Source: Pohlia nutans
Lineage: Eukaryota; Streptophyta; Bryopsida; Bryales; Mniaceae
Assembly: GCA_022496805.1 (NCBI GenBank)
Contig: CM040086.1
Coordinates: forward strand, 684,501-748,500
Reading direction: 5' to 3'
DNA length: 64,000 nt
The translations under genes and the position numbers were made by a program. Numbering within the stretch: position 1 is the stretch's first letter; each line of letters starts with the position of its first letter. This document shows positions 1 to 11,744 of the stretch, one piece after another. The notes under the pieces were generated by a model. That model saw only the letters and a list, made by a program, of their open reading frames with translations, was not told the DNA's origin and did not search any database.

Positions 1-232
1 TTCACATAGTTAAAAACATTCAAAGTCCGCTGAAAAAAAAAAAACAGCTCACAGCCCTGAATCCCTGATCTGCCATCACGATTTTGGCAAAAAATTCAAA
101 AATTCAAAAAATTATGAAAAAAATCCTAGATATAGAAAACGTCCTGCATAATCTAGTGCAAAAAAAAATTTGGAAAAAAAGTTTTTTTCACATAGTTAAA
201 ATCATTCAAAGTCCGCTGAAAAAAAAAGTTCG
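1..232. repeat. Direct repeat pair at the window start
   Basis: A segment of about 43 bp beginning TTCACATAGTTAAAA and ending in CGCTGAAAAAAAA occurs at 1-43 and again at 186-228, with one substitution seen near the middle. The DNA between is A-rich, with runs of AAAAATT. No gene is visible. It could be part of a larger repeat cut by the window edge. Confidence 0.6.
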
Positions 233-261
233 ATAATTACCAAAAGAGTTCCGTTCTATGC

Positions 262-445
262 ATGAAGAGTTTGAGGTGGTTTGGTGGTTGGGAACTTGAT
301 TGGCAACCGGAAGGTTGAGAGTTCAAATCCCACCGTTGGCGATAGAGCTTGGGAAGCTATGGTGGGCCCCATCGCATGTGCGGGCAATTTCCGTGTAATT
401 GAAGTGGGCGATGAGGAAAGTAATTATTTTATATTTTATATTATT
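262..445 (+). mobile_element. Possible tRNA-derived SINE
   Basis: The segment TGGTTGGGAACTTGATTGG resembles a pol III A box. About 30 bp on, GAGTTCAAATCCCACC matches the B-box/T-arm pattern GGTTCRANYCC. After the tRNA-like part comes an unrelated body (around 350-415) and then an AT-rich tail of TATTTTATATT type. This order is the layout of a plant SINE. No flanking target duplication could be fixed. A small open frame crosses it (281-499) but has no family resemblance and is not called. Confidence 0.45.
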
Positions 446-499
446 TTATATTTTTTAATAATACTATTTTTATCAAATTTAGATATAAAAAGAAAATAA

Positions 500-839
500 A
501 GTCTAGATATGGAAAAGATGATGTCGCACGAAAAACGCACTGAATCAGTGTAGTTTTAAAGACGATTAAAACACGACATTTGACGACTATAAAGAGTGCT
601 GAATTCATACGTTTTCAATGGATGTATCAATCGTGTTGAATCAGTACTATATCCGCTTGTACGAACATCGTGTCATATCAGTGTAGTTGCGATGAATGAC
701 GCAACGATGCGGAATCAGTGCGAAAATCGTACGAACCCTTGAAATATCGGAAATCGCACTGAATCAGTGTAGAATCAGTGGGGTCCGAAATTCCTGATGC
801 AAGATAGACATAAGTCATGTCACTAAGTTTGATCATCGC
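500..839. repeat. Scattered GAATCAGTG words, no gene
   Basis: The word GAATCAGTG or a one-base variant recurs about six times between 538 and 782, often followed by TAG. Spacing is irregular (30-90 bp), so it is not a clean tandem array. No coding potential is visible. Confidence 0.4.
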
Positions 840-1990
840 TCTTACTTCAACATATGGAAATATAGATTGACTCTCATCTAAGGTAAAAAAGTTATGGCTT
901 ATAGTGAGTAGAGAAAATCACTTACCAGTGGCACCGACAACAGCACAAATAGTTGCTGGAACTTCTAACTTGCCTTCCTCAGGAGTAGGAAGTATAAGTT
1001 TGTGGAAGGATCATGATGCGTTTAGTTAGTATTAACCATCATTAACAACTGCCTTGAAATCTCAATCGTTTTACACATACAATCTTGTAAAACATCAAAT
1101 TCAACTTGACCATAATTGATTAGCATTTTTGAAGCACAAGACATAGTGACAAAAATGCACTTTAAAGATAAATTACTAAACTTGAAAATGAGGGAAAACA
1201 CAAGTGTTGTTAAATACATTCACAATTTTTGAGCTCACTTAGAACAGCTTTTTGCAAATGATGAAGGTATCATTATGTTGATAAAGACTCTTCTTCAAAC
1301 TTACCAATCCTTCATACGCTCCTTGCAAAGGCAAGCTGGAATTACTTTACAGTCCCTACTAATTGATCTAATTTTAAAAGAGACTTTTTTCAGAGATCTC
1401 GTCAAAGATACAAGTTCTACTTCTAAGAACACATCAACACCTTATGATGAAAAGAAATTTTTCAACAAAAGCAAGAAACCTTATTTCAATAAAAACTCTA
1501 GGAAAAGTAAATTCATAAATTACATTAAGTGCAATGAAAAACAAGTAGTTTACTTGGGCGTTGATTAACATCTTACACCATTCACAAATATGGAGATGTC
1601 AATTTCAAATTATCTAATGGAGATGAAAAATCCATTCCAGATGTTTCACACATTCTCGACCTTACAAAGAACTTGTTTCAGGCAAGCAACTTGATAAGGC
1701 AGGTGAAGAAATTCGGATAAAAGATAGAGTTTCACTTTCATCAAGAAGTCACGTCAAATTATAGCAACCTCCAAGCTTAATTAACATTTGTATGAGTTAG
1801 GTGAAACTATCACATCTAATCAATATGCTGTGAATACTAAAACACCAAACAAAATTGATTTATAGCATCTAAGACTAGGACATCTAAATCAACAAAGATT
1901 AAAGCAAATACAAGCCATCTTTAAACGTATAGAACCTTTTTATGAGAAACAAATTGCCTTTACTTACCATTCCTCACAAGTACTTCCAAA
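840..1990 (+). pseudogene. Decayed Ty1/copia fragment (gag to GAG-pre-integrase)
   Basis: Scattered frames on the plus strand match copia polyprotein landmarks in the right order. Around 855-880 there is WKYRLTLI, as in the gag N terminus. At 1275-1568 there is a gag-like piece with LLQTYQSFIRSL and ITLQSLLIDLILKE followed by a lysine-rich stretch and a worn zinc knuckle (KCNEKQVVYLG). At about 1590-1700 there is YGDVNFKLSNGDEKSIPDV followed by LTKNLFQASNLDKAG, typical of the segment after the protease. Near 1860-1915 there is HLRLGHLNQQRLKQ, the GAG-pre-integrase signature, with a stop in place of the W of LWH. Frameshifts and stops show it is dead. No LTRs were found. Confidence 0.65.
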
Positions 1991-2439
1991 ATTTGAATGT
2001 TGATGAACTCTTGCATGTTGCAAGCTTTTGAATGCCAAACTCACCAGCGCATGCGGCACTATGAAGGACATCAATACATAGAGGGTGTCATTTCCTTCAT
2101 TCACGCCGGCCCTTGCTAAAAAAGGGACCGGAGTTTCTATCTATCTATCTGTCATTTCCTTCTTCCCATTCCCAATCTTCCGGGAATGCGTACGTGGCAC
2201 TTTTTCTTTGAATTGTGGAGGGCCCATTCTATAAACATTGGGAAGCTTCATTCTTCTACTTTGGAACTGAAGAATGGGCATGAAGATTGAGAAGCCATGC
2301 AGAAGACTAACAAGCCGTGTCCATTCTCATTCTTCACACGACTTCAAGGAGAGTCTCAGTCACCTTCTTCAAGCAGAATGGCCACAATTGCCTCCACGTT
2401 TCTCTCCCAAGGGTTCTCCATCTTCAGAGAATCAAAGAG
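1991..2439. other. Intergenic DNA before the duplication
   Basis: No gene is supported. A short TCTA microsatellite lies near 2135-2150. The end of this stretch (2386-2425, read on the minus strand) shows diverged but clear similarity to 13494-13536, just outside the other arm of the inverted duplication. Confidence 0.5.
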
Positions 2440-2440
2440 G

Positions 2441-4179
2441 TGTGATAACCCCTGATGGTCAAATTTATGGAGACCATCCGTGCTGCGAATTTTCAATCTT
2501 GTGTTTCCCTCGATCCGGTGACTGAAGCTCACGCCTCCCTGCACCACTCGCCCTTCCACATTGCATCGCTCCTCGTTCTTGCTGTGGAACTCGGTTCCAA
2601 GAAGTCATCGTCTCCGCGGTGAAGCCCGGTGCTTGGAAATTCCAAACCCGAAAAACCTCTGTCATCTCTCATCTCTGTAGTTTGCATCAGCCAATATCTC
2701 GCGCAAGTATATGTCGTGTAGCTGAGCAATGGCGCAAGGACTGCTGCACTTCATTACAGTAGGCTTTCTGATTTCGACAGAAAACAGAGCAAAAGTAAAA
2801 TCTCCGTCGTCACTCAACCATTGCACAAGTTTTCTTTTAAGAAACGTCGTGAGTATCAGGACGGTACCAAAATGGTACAAGCAAAATCCGGCTTCTTGTC
2901 CAGCCCAAGGTCGCCAAAAGCGGGTCGTGTGCCTCCGGAAAGCGGTTTTCTGCGCATGTCTTCCGCACTGCCTCGGCTGTGCGTGCTGGGCACGTGAAGT
3001 ACTGCACGCCTAGCTAGGGCTACCGTTGGAGATAATTTAATTTGACGAAACCGATTTAACGGGGTCTAAACGCTGGCTCTCTACACGCAGTTCACTTCGG
3101 TCGAAGCGCATCGCGCCCCGACTGGACACACAAGTTACTTGCAGGGCGTTTCGGCTGAAATTTTTTGTGTTGCAGAGGAGATGGGTCCGATCCTCCCCTC
3201 AGGAGATTCGGCCACCCGAAGAATTTGAAGCTCTCCGACCGCCGGTACGTACTTACGAAAGCACTGCTGAAACTAGTCCATCAACATCATGAGAAATCGT
3301 CCATCGGAGGTATTTCAACGTTGAATACATTCAACTCCTTCAGATGACGGAGGTAAGGTACTGTAGTACTTCGGTGGAGTCCAAAAGACCGCTCTTTGGA
3401 TGTCCCGGCTTCTCTGGCAGCTGCCTGCATCGGTCACTTCTCGCAATTCAGTTCACTGCCAAATCTGGGAAAATTACCTCCTACACTGAAATCACCATAT
3501 AACATACTGTGGGTAGATAATGGTTGTGGGTACATTCATCCATTTCACATGTATAAATCCATTTAAACACAAATTCATCCAATTTGAACGAAGCTTCATC
3601 CCATTTGGATGAGTTTTACCACAATATTTTGAGCTTTTTTTTAAGCAAAGCCTCTCGCAAATACCGTGGGCCACAGTATATGCCGCATAGTTTCAGTGTG
3701 GCCAGTTATTTGATTTCCTGGTGCACGGTAAATGGAAAATTCGGATTTAAAACAAGCGCGATTGGTGGAGACGGAGGAGCTCTCGTTGTTAAATAGGAGA
3801 AATCCTTTATCCAAAGACAGGAGAAATAGTGGATAATGCGTCCGGGAGTTGGGCCAATGGCAGGTGCCATGTGGAAACGGGGATTGTCTACTTTATCTTC
3901 GAGAAAGGGAAGCTTTTCATCCGGAACTCGCACGGAATCGAGGGTGGATGATGGCTCATCGCAGCGGTACCAGCGCGTCTCCTCCACTCGCGTTGCTGCT
4001 CAAGATATCCCGGTGGCCACAACTTCATCCTACCAGCTGCGTGCACACATCATATGCCTGGCCAGATTGAAGGGGAAGGACTAGCATCGAGCTTCAGTGT
4101 GGGAATCTGCTCGCGGTGCCTGATCGAACTGTGAGCGAGCGAGCGAGCGAGCGAATCGAAGCGGCAAGCGAGCGCAGCC
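2441..4179 (+). promoter_or_regulatory. Upstream region of Lhcb4 copy 1
   Basis: I see no convincing gene in this 1.7 kb; the short frames have no family features. Close to the gene are GATAA-type words on either strand (GGATAATG near 3831, CTTTATCTTC near 3891), similar to the I-box words of light-regulated plant promoters. The 5' leader just before the ATG has a (GAGC)n run at about 4132-4153. No clear TATA box was fixed, so the transcription start is unknown. The same region exists in mirror image at 11745-13483. Confidence 0.4.
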
Positions 4180-5516
4180 ATGGCTCAAGCGGCGTTGAGG
4201 AGCGCCAGCATCGCGTCGTCGTTCTGCGGAACGAGCGAGTTCGTGGGCTCTGTGGAGCGCTTGGGCAGGCCGAACGGCGCCCGCGTGGTGGCCCGGTTCG
4301 CCGCGGGCACGAAGAAGGTGAAGCAGGCCGCGAAGACGGTGCAGAAGAAGTTCTCGGGCAGCGCCGACCGGCCGTTGTGGTTCCCGGGCGCCAAGGCGCC
4401 GGAGTGGCTGGACGGGTCCCTGGTGGGCGACTATGGATTCGACCCGCTGGCGCTGGGCAAGAGCCCCGAGTACTTGCAGGTGGAGTTGGACTCGCTGAAC
4501 CAGAACCTGGCGAAGAACGTGGCCGGTGACGTTATCGGCAGCCGTGTGTCGAAGAAGGCGGACATCAACCCCACCCCCTTCCAGCCCTACAGCGAGGTGT
4601 TCGGTCTTCAGAGGTTCAGGGAATGCGAGCTCATCCACGGCCGGTGGGCAATGCTCGCCATCTTGGGGGCTCTGTCCGTGGAGGCCTTCACGGGTGTGAC
4701 ATGGCAAGACGCCGGAAAGGTGAGACGGATTCTTCTCGTTCTTCGTTCCGTTTGCGTTCAGGCTCGATCTGCTTTGAGGTAATTAAGCTGCATGCGACAC
4801 TGTGCGTATCGGCCGGTGATGTCGGGTAGGTCTGAGTGCTTGGAAAGCGCTGGGGGCAGTATCTGTCCCAGGCTCGTTGATGGAATGCAATGTGCATCGG
4901 ACCGTGTCGCTATGCGGCATTAGTCCGGCTCGGAGTTGCGCTTGTTTCTGTCCCTATTTTCGTCTCGATGTCCATATCCGCACCTTTGGGTCGAGGAATG
5001 CAAGCCGTGAGAGAGGCTCGTAGCGGAATCGGTGAGAGAGCTGCAACTGAGAGGAGCCGGGAGGTGCGTTTATGGGGACGGAGATGTTCGTGCCAGAGTA
5101 CATTATGATGTGCCAGGGTTTCTGACGTTGATTGATCGATGTGTGTGTATTGGCAGGTGGAGCTGGTGGACGGCGCCTCGTACTTCGGGCTGCCCCTGCC
5201 GTTCAGCATCACGAGCCTGGTGTACATCGAAGCGCTGCTGGTTGGATTCATCGAGTTCTACAGGAACGGGGAGTTGGACCCCGAGAAGCGTCTGTACCCC
5301 GGCGGCAAGTTCTTCGACCCCCTGAACTTGGCCGACGATCCCGAGAAGAAGCAGGTTCTGAAATTAGCCGAAATTAAGCACGCGAGGTTGGCCATGGTTG
5401 CCGCCTTGGGGTTCGCCGTTCAGGCCGCCGCCACGGGCAAGGGCCCCCTGGACAACTGGGCCACCCACCTTGCGGACCCGCTGCACACCACCATCTTCGA
5501 CACGTTCTCCAAGTGA
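4180..5516 (+). CDS. LHCB4: Chlorophyll a/b-binding protein CP29 (Lhcb4), copy 1
   Basis: Two exons, 4180-4719 and 5157-5516, are joined in phase 0 across a GT-AG intron and give 299 residues, close to the usual CP29 length of about 285-290. Residues 1 to about 40 are a plastid transit peptide rich in A, S and [21 protein letters not shown] (64-83) starts the mature antenna core. The CP29-type insertion before the first membrane helix is present (about 95-140). The first chlorophyll-binding helix has [12 protein letters not shown] (148-159), the middle helix lies near 200-215, and the third helix has [10 protein letters not shown] (252-261). CP29 is a monomeric minor antenna of photosystem II that bridges LHCII to the core and takes part in photoprotection. 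The start is the first ATG after the GAGC-rich leader. Copy 2 at 10408-11744 encodes an identical protein. Confidence 0.97.
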
Positions 5517-6080
5517 AATGTTGATTAGTTTCTCATCCGTAGCCGCAGCGTCAATGCCAGGGTTTTATTGTAAGCATGAAATGTAATATTACGCAAATTT
5601 TCCAAGCCATTCGCATGCAGTGATGTGGTATGAAGGTATGATTCATTTGGGGCATGACTGGGGGCATGTATGGGACATGTGCGTGGGCATGTGTTGCATG
5701 GCGGAGTGCGAAGCGTCATCCTTTCTACGTCGCCCTTGTGGACTCACGCTTGTTGCTGAGCGCCCTTACCGGCTCCTGGGCATCTGCGACCTCGTGTCGT
5801 AAACAGGGCCGTGAAAGGCAATCAGATTTGCTTAGGTCGACGGGATCATGCATTGTGAAGCACACAATCAATCGTTGCTTGTTACATTGAGTTTCTATCC
5901 TTGAAAGCCGTCCGTCCGTGATCGATCGATCGATCTATCTATCCACGTTCCTCGTCTCTGACAGCTATTTAACGTCAGGACATCGATGTCGTGCCCGGAT
6001 AATTTCATTCTGTACTCACCGGATGCAGTCCGCTTCAGTTGCGTGTGACCCACAGATTAGTTAATTTATCTTGAGCATAT
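5517..6080 (+). other. 3' flank of Lhcb4 copy 1
   Basis: This is the presumed 3' UTR and downstream DNA. A TTTTATTGTAAGCATGAAATG stretch near 5564-5582 could serve polyadenylation but is not diagnostic. A GATC/TATC microsatellite lies at about 5919-5943. The only base difference noticed between the arms (5960) is just after it. No further gene is seen. Confidence 0.4.
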
Positions 6081-6166
6081 CCAGCACGAGTGCGTGCCTT
6101 GAGGTTACGGTACTCATATTCTCTAATTATGAGAGATTATGGGCTTGTGTATTTCTGTAAATTTGC

Positions 6167-6396
6167 TTAACCCTTGAAGGATTTAGGGAATAGTAGATAC
6201 GTTGCCGTATATTTTACATTTGTTATGAGTAGAAAGTTCCAAATTGAGATCCCAATATCTTTTAGGACCATGTAGACATGAATTTTAATTTTACTTTTGA
6301 TACAATACTCATAGGAGGTGTAGAACCATTCCAAATACAATGAAATACGGTCGTGTACATTGGCCGGAATGGCCAATCTGGACCTGTAAGGGTTAA
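6167..6396. mobile_element. TTAA-flanked short inverted-repeat element (A)
   Basis: TTAA at 6167-6170 and 6393-6396 flank a 222-bp segment. Its left end reads CCCTTGAAGG and its right end, reverse complemented, CCCTTACAGG. It encodes nothing. It carries an internal palindrome TGGCCGGAATGGCCA near 6361. The ends resemble those of four other elements in this window, and TTAA duplication with CCC ends is the pattern of the piggyBac superfamily. The terminal match is short. Confidence 0.45.
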
Positions 6397-6817
6397 GGTG
6401 GTTACCCCATTCCTAACTGAATAAGAAATACGGATATGAGGCTTCGATATCGTTTAGTATCCTTATGTTTTAGAGGTTGGCAAGAAGAAATAGATTCCAA
6501 CACAAGTTGAAACATAGTTTTTGGATGAAGAATAAATTAGTTATAAATTTTTCGAAGTTAAAGTATGAGGCACTCCCATTCATTCATATAGGTACACCTC
6601 TTCGTGTGTAAAGAAGATTTGTATTGCACACACTAAAGATGCGTAAACCAACAACAACGAATCCATAACCACACTTACATATACTAAAACCAACAAGAGG
6701 GAACCCATTACCAATTGCAACTCATGCTACATCCAACATCATTACAACATTGATTGCGAATAATGTCCCTAGGTGTTGGTGAAAGGAGCCAGTTGGTAAT
6801 GGGGGTAACCACCTTAG
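6394..6817. mobile_element. Inverted-repeat MITE abutting element A
   Basis: The left end AAGGTGGTTACCCC followed by ATTCCTAACTG (6395-6419) matches in inverted orientation 6791-6815, with one inserted C and about two substitutions over some 26 bp. The 0.42-kb body has no coding frame. A TTA/TAA trinucleotide sits at each end; this could be a PIF/Harbinger-type target duplication but is not exact. It shares its left boundary with the TTAA of the preceding element. Confidence 0.5.
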
Positions 6818-6979
6818 AGCATGTTCACCAGCAACACTGAATTGCAGTCTGATTTTGTAATTCTATAATGGAGACCTCACTGTGTATTCTCACCTCTGGC
6901 AGTCAATCAATCTTTGAAATGCGTATGGATACATCCACAAGTTGCCATGCATGGATTGCCATTTATCATGTGCAATCGC

Positions 6980-7200
6980 TTAACTCTTAAGCAGCCACGC
7001 TACAATTACCCGGTCATGCCTCAACAACTATTTACATTAATATATATTTTGGTGAGAATCAATGTTTGACTGAAAATGATCAATTGAAATATGGTCCCAA
7101 AGGACTCCTTGCTTGCTTAGGAGTTAAAAATAGATGAAACAATAGCTTGACTCATTTTGAGAAAGTTGAATTTGTGACTCCTTGCATGCTTAGGGGTTAA
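6980..7200. mobile_element. TTAA-flanked element (B) with a duplicated right end
   Basis: TTAA at 6980-6983 is followed by CTCTTAAGCAG. Two right-end-like sequences face it: CTTGCTTGCTTAGGAG before TTAA at 7124-7127, and CTTGCATGCTTAGGGG before TTAA at 7197-7200. They lie 73 bp apart as direct repeats. Either could be the true end; the other may be a partial duplication or a nested copy. No coding frame is present. Confidence 0.4.
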
Positions 7201-7707
7201 GAAGAGCTAAGAGACTAGCTTAACGCGTTTTGTGAACCTTGAAGTGGGTTGTTGTATTTAGTGTCGTGTGGATGCAATCACGCAAAAAAAAATCTTCAAT
7301 GAGTATGACATTCTTCAATGCATAGATCGGGGTTGGAAGTTGGAATGTCAAGCTTCCTTGGTATCACACAAGGCTACTACAACGTCATACCAAAGCCTAT
7401 CAACCAAAAGGCAATCAAAACTCAACCAATTTTGAAATTATAATCAATTTAAGGATGTGGAATTGAGTAAATCATTTAAAAATCATTACTATTTTACAAA
7501 AGAGTTTAAACTAAATAAACTTTAAATAACAACATTTTGCATGAAGCTACCCGATCATTAAATCAAGTTTGTATCCTCTAAAGCAACTTATGGACATTAC
7601 ATTGATCTCATTAACCAAAAAAATAACATTTCCCAACCACCAAAACACATTAAACACAAAAATACTTGCAAGACTATAACCAAGTACGTATGTGTGTGTA
7701 TATATAC

Positions 7708-7738
<31 letters not shown>

Positions 7739-8884
7739 AATATACATAAATATAAAATATTTTTATTAGATTACATATTAACATAATTTTAAAAAAATAA
7801 AAAAAATAAAATCATACTTTGGATGATTATATCTCCAAATTTGAGAAGAGAATTTAGTGATCGAAAAATCATTAATAATTGCAATAAAATCGTCCAAGTC
7901 ATAGAAGTCTTTGGAAGTCATAGAAGTCTCATTTAGAAATGAAATAATTTACATTGTGCAAAGATGAATAGTAATGATAATTAAAAATCAAATAATGGCA
8001 TTTGCTCAAAAACTAGAACAATAGCTTGTGTCCCTTACCGCCCTTTGACGCACCAACCCCCGCTAGTTATGCAGTCCATAATTGAAGTATTCATGAAAAT
8101 TGCATAATTGCTAAAGAGGAGGAAGGCAACAACAACCGTAACAAACTATTCAAGTAGACCAATGGCATGCCAAGCATTGCAAAGAAATAGTTGGTGATTT
8201 TGGGTTAGATGATAACCGAAACCTAAGAACAAAAGTGTGAATTTAAGATATTGGTATGTAATGTATGGGTCTGATGCGAGGTCTGTTGTTACTTTCCACC
8301 ATAAAACTTTGTATAAAATTGACAAATGTGAATTATTTGTTGCTAAGTTCAACCCTTTCACAAGCTTGTGTCCAAAAATTGAATGACGAACAGATTCAAG
8401 TTATTCGATTCTCATCCGAATTGGACAGTTTTCATCCACACATATTTCTCTAGGTTCTTGTGCACGTTTACTATTTGATGTACAGTTTGGATTTTTAAAA
8501 TAGGTTATTATGATTTTTGGAAAAATCACACAGTTGCTTTCTGTCAAGTTTTATTCCTAGTTGAAAAAGTGAGACCTTAAAAATGATTTTCCAAAATATG
8601 TCAAATCAAATAATGGAAACGATGGCATCTCCTAGAGCATGTTATTCCAATTTCATTACAATATTTTAAATTTTTTTTGTGTTAATACAGGATTTTAAAT
8701 CAAACTTCAAGAGAAAACCTTAAAAAAATAACTAAAGATAATCAATAAAAAATATGATAAATCCAACTGTGCATATGTGATCTTCACATTGACATTTACA
8801 ACTTTTCTTTTTACATCAACTCCATTTTTGGTATTCATCAAACATTTTATAACATTTCTTTGAAAACAGTGTTGAATTGGGACA
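7201..8884. other. AT-rich spacer of the inverted duplication
   Basis: No gene is supported. It is AT-rich DNA with a TA/CATA microsatellite at about 7679-7745 that accounts for the tyrosine/isoleucine-only frame there. The small frames at 8146-8453 have no recognisable family. Confidence 0.4.
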
Positions 8885-9684
8885 TTAACCCTTTACTGCC
8901 TAGAGTGGTTCTGAAGAAACCACAGTTTTTAGGGTGATGTTTTTCTAAAACTCTCTGTGTTGAAATTAGGGACACTATTAATAGTATCCAACAGTATGAA
9001 TGTAAGCATAGCTTAATGAGACAAGTGTCAACTAAATCTTGGTAAGATCGGACTGTTGGATTGAAAGATTATAGTATGTCTTTGAATCATATAATGCACT
9101 CTCAAAAATGAGATTTTGGGGGGTGTGCGGCTTCAAGGTTAAATAGGATTTGGGTTAAATTTTCAAGGATAAAAGTGAAGCAATGGCCTGTGTCAACACC
9201 TCTTCATTGCAATCTTTCATGTCAAGAACAAACTTATACATAATTATTGTGAATTTTATAAGTGAGAGTGACTTATCAATGTACGGATTAGGACAAAATT
9301 TATACGTTAAAATAAGAAAGGAGTTGGTACATTGATAAAGATCAGACTACATACACTAATGGAACATGAATAAGAAAACACAATTCAAAAAAAAATGCAA
9401 GATAACGAACGCGCAAACACAAGAAATATTACATAGTAAGTGTGTTGTATTTGTAAGTATTTGCTGTATTTTGAGGTATTTGCAATATTTTGGTGTTTCG
9501 TACATATGTATTTGGATAGCTACAGAAGTCAAATTCCAAATTCACTTTTTGCATCAACTATAGTATCAACAGTTACACATATGAACATCAAACATTGAAT
9601 TGAGATGGTTCACAAATTCTCCAACATTTCATTCTCTTGTGATTCAGTGACCACTTAGTGGTTACCTGGGCACTAAAGGGTTAA
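8885..9684. mobile_element. TTAA-flanked element (C), 0.8 kb
   Basis: TTAA at 8885-8888 and 9681-9684 flank a 792-bp segment. Its ends match as inverted repeats: left CCCTTTACTGCCTAG, right (reverse complement) CCCTTTAGTGCCCAG, differing at two bases. Subterminal short inverted repeats are also visible: GTGGTT with AACCAC near 8905-8922, and ACCACTTAGTGGT near 9649-9662. No transposase frame is present, so it would be non-autonomous. This is the clearest of the TTAA family. Confidence 0.6.
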
Positions 9685-10407
9685 AGGGTTACCAATCCTC
9701 GTGGAAACCTATTTTAAATGCAGTAAAATTTTCCACGGATTTAGCAAACCGGAAATAGAAAGATTTCAAAAGTTGCTAGTATCAAGACATTCCCCATCCT
9801 TGGTTGTTCTACAGACTCCACTTTCGCATGCCAGTCCCTCAACATATGCTCAAGATAAATTAACTAATCTGTGGGTCACACGCAACTGAAGCGGACTGCA
9901 TCCGGTGAGTACAGAATGAAATTATCCGGGCACGACATCGATGTCCTGACGTTAAATAGCTGTTAGAGACGAGGAACGTGGATAGATAGATCGATCGATC
10001 GATCACGGACGGACGGCTTTCAAGGATAGAAACTCAATGTAACAAGCAACGATTGATTGTGTGCTTCACAATGCATGATCCCGTCGACCTAAGCAAATCT
10101 GATTGCCTTTCACGGCCCTGTTTACGACACGAGGTCGCAGATGCCCAGGAGCCGGTAAGGGCGCTCAGCAACAAGCGTGAGTCCACAAGGGCGACGTAGA
10201 AAGGATGACGCTTCGCACTCCGCCATGCAACACATGCCCACGCACATGTCCCATACATGCCCCCAGTCATGCCCCAAATGAATCATACCTTCATACCACA
10301 TCACTGCATGCGAATGGCTTGGAAAATTTGCGTAATATTACATTTCATGCTTACAATAAAACCCTGGCATTGACGCTGCGGCTACGGATGAGAAACTAAT
10401 CAACATT

Positions 10408-11744
10408 TCACTTGGAGAACGTGTCGAAGATGGTGGTGTGCAGCGGGTCCGCAAGGTGGGTGGCCCAGTTGTCCAGGGGGCCCTTGCCCGTGGCGGCGGC
10501 CTGAACGGCGAACCCCAAGGCGGCAACCATGGCCAACCTCGCGTGCTTAATTTCGGCTAATTTCAGAACCTGCTTCTTCTCGGGATCGTCGGCCAAGTTC
10601 AGGGGGTCGAAGAACTTGCCGCCGGGGTACAGACGCTTCTCGGGGTCCAACTCCCCGTTCCTGTAGAACTCGATGAATCCAACCAGCAGCGCTTCGATGT
10701 ACACCAGGCTCGTGATGCTGAACGGCAGGGGCAGCCCGAAGTACGAGGCGCCGTCCACCAGCTCCACCTGCCAATACACACACATCGATCAATCAACGTC
10801 AGAAACCCTGGCACATCATAATGTACTCTGGCACGAACATCTCCGTCCCCATAAACGCACCTCCCGGCTCCTCTCAGTTGCAGCTCTCTCACCGATTCCG
10901 CTACGAGCCTCTCTCACGGCTTGCATTCCTCGACCCAAAGGTGCGGATATGGACATCGAGACGAAAATAGGGACAGAAACAAGCGCAACTCCGAGCCGGA
11001 CTAATGCCGCATAGCGACACGGTCCGATGCACATTGCATTCCATCAACGAGCCTGGGACAGATACTGCCCCCAGCGCTTTCCAAGCACTCAGACCTACCC
11101 GACATCACCGGCCGATACGCACAGTGTCGCATGCAGCTTAATTACCTCAAAGCAGATCGAGCCTGAACGCAAACGGAACGAAGAACGAGAAGAATCCGTC
11201 TCACCTTTCCGGCGTCTTGCCATGTCACACCCGTGAAGGCCTCCACGGACAGAGCCCCCAAGATGGCGAGCATTGCCCACCGGCCGTGGATGAGCTCGCA
11301 TTCCCTGAACCTCTGAAGACCGAACACCTCGCTGTAGGGCTGGAAGGGGGTGGGGTTGATGTCCGCCTTCTTCGACACACGGCTGCCGATAACGTCACCG
11401 GCCACGTTCTTCGCCAGGTTCTGGTTCAGCGAGTCCAACTCCACCTGCAAGTACTCGGGGCTCTTGCCCAGCGCCAGCGGGTCGAATCCATAGTCGCCCA
11501 CCAGGGACCCGTCCAGCCACTCCGGCGCCTTGGCGCCCGGGAACCACAACGGCCGGTCGGCGCTGCCCGAGAACTTCTTCTGCACCGTCTTCGCGGCCTG
11601 CTTCACCTTCTTCGTGCCCGCGGCGAACCGGGCCACCACGCGGGCGCCGTTCGGCCTGCCCAAGCGCTCCACAGAGCCCACGAACTCGCTCGTTCCGCAG
11701 AACGACGACGCGATGCTGGCGCTCCTCAACGCCGCTTGAGCCAT
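10408..11744 (-). CDS. LHCB4: Chlorophyll a/b-binding protein CP29 (Lhcb4), copy 2
   Basis: This is the mirror copy of the gene at 4180-5516: exon 1 is 11744-11205, exon 2 is 10767-10408, with a 437-bp GT-AG intron of the same sequence. The product is the same 299-residue protein, with [16 protein letters not shown], the [12 protein letters not shown] first helix and the [10 protein letters not shown] third helix. No substitution was noticed in exons or intron. The two genes converge on a 4.9-kb region between their 3' ends. Promoter and leader, including the (GAGC)n run, are duplicated too, so both copies should be expressed alike unless transcription from one disturbs the other. Confidence 0.96.

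Larger units (their letters stand above)
2440..6080 (+). repeat. Left arm of a 3.64-kb inverted duplication
   Basis: Every position x in this arm pairs with 15924-x on the opposite strand (arm 9844-13484). The only difference I found is G at 5960 versus the equivalent of A in the partner; all frames I compared between 2465 and 5890 translate identically in both arms. The inner breakpoint is sharp at 6080/9844. The outer breakpoint at 2440/13484 is where identity drops abruptly into diverged similarity. The arm contains one complete Lhcb4 gene with about 1.7 kb upstream and 0.56 kb downstream. Confidence 0.95.

Noticed and set aside
281..499. 72-codon frame
   Set aside because: It overlaps the SINE-like tRNA-derived segment and its AT-rich tail; no protein family features.
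4081..4707. 208-codon frame opposite Lhcb4 exon 1, and its mirror at 11217-11843
   Set aside because: It is an antisense shadow of a GC-rich exon; the sense strand encodes a clear CP29 protein.
7547..7747. 66-codon frame starting with YIYIYI repeats
   Set aside because: It is the translation of a TA/CATA microsatellite.
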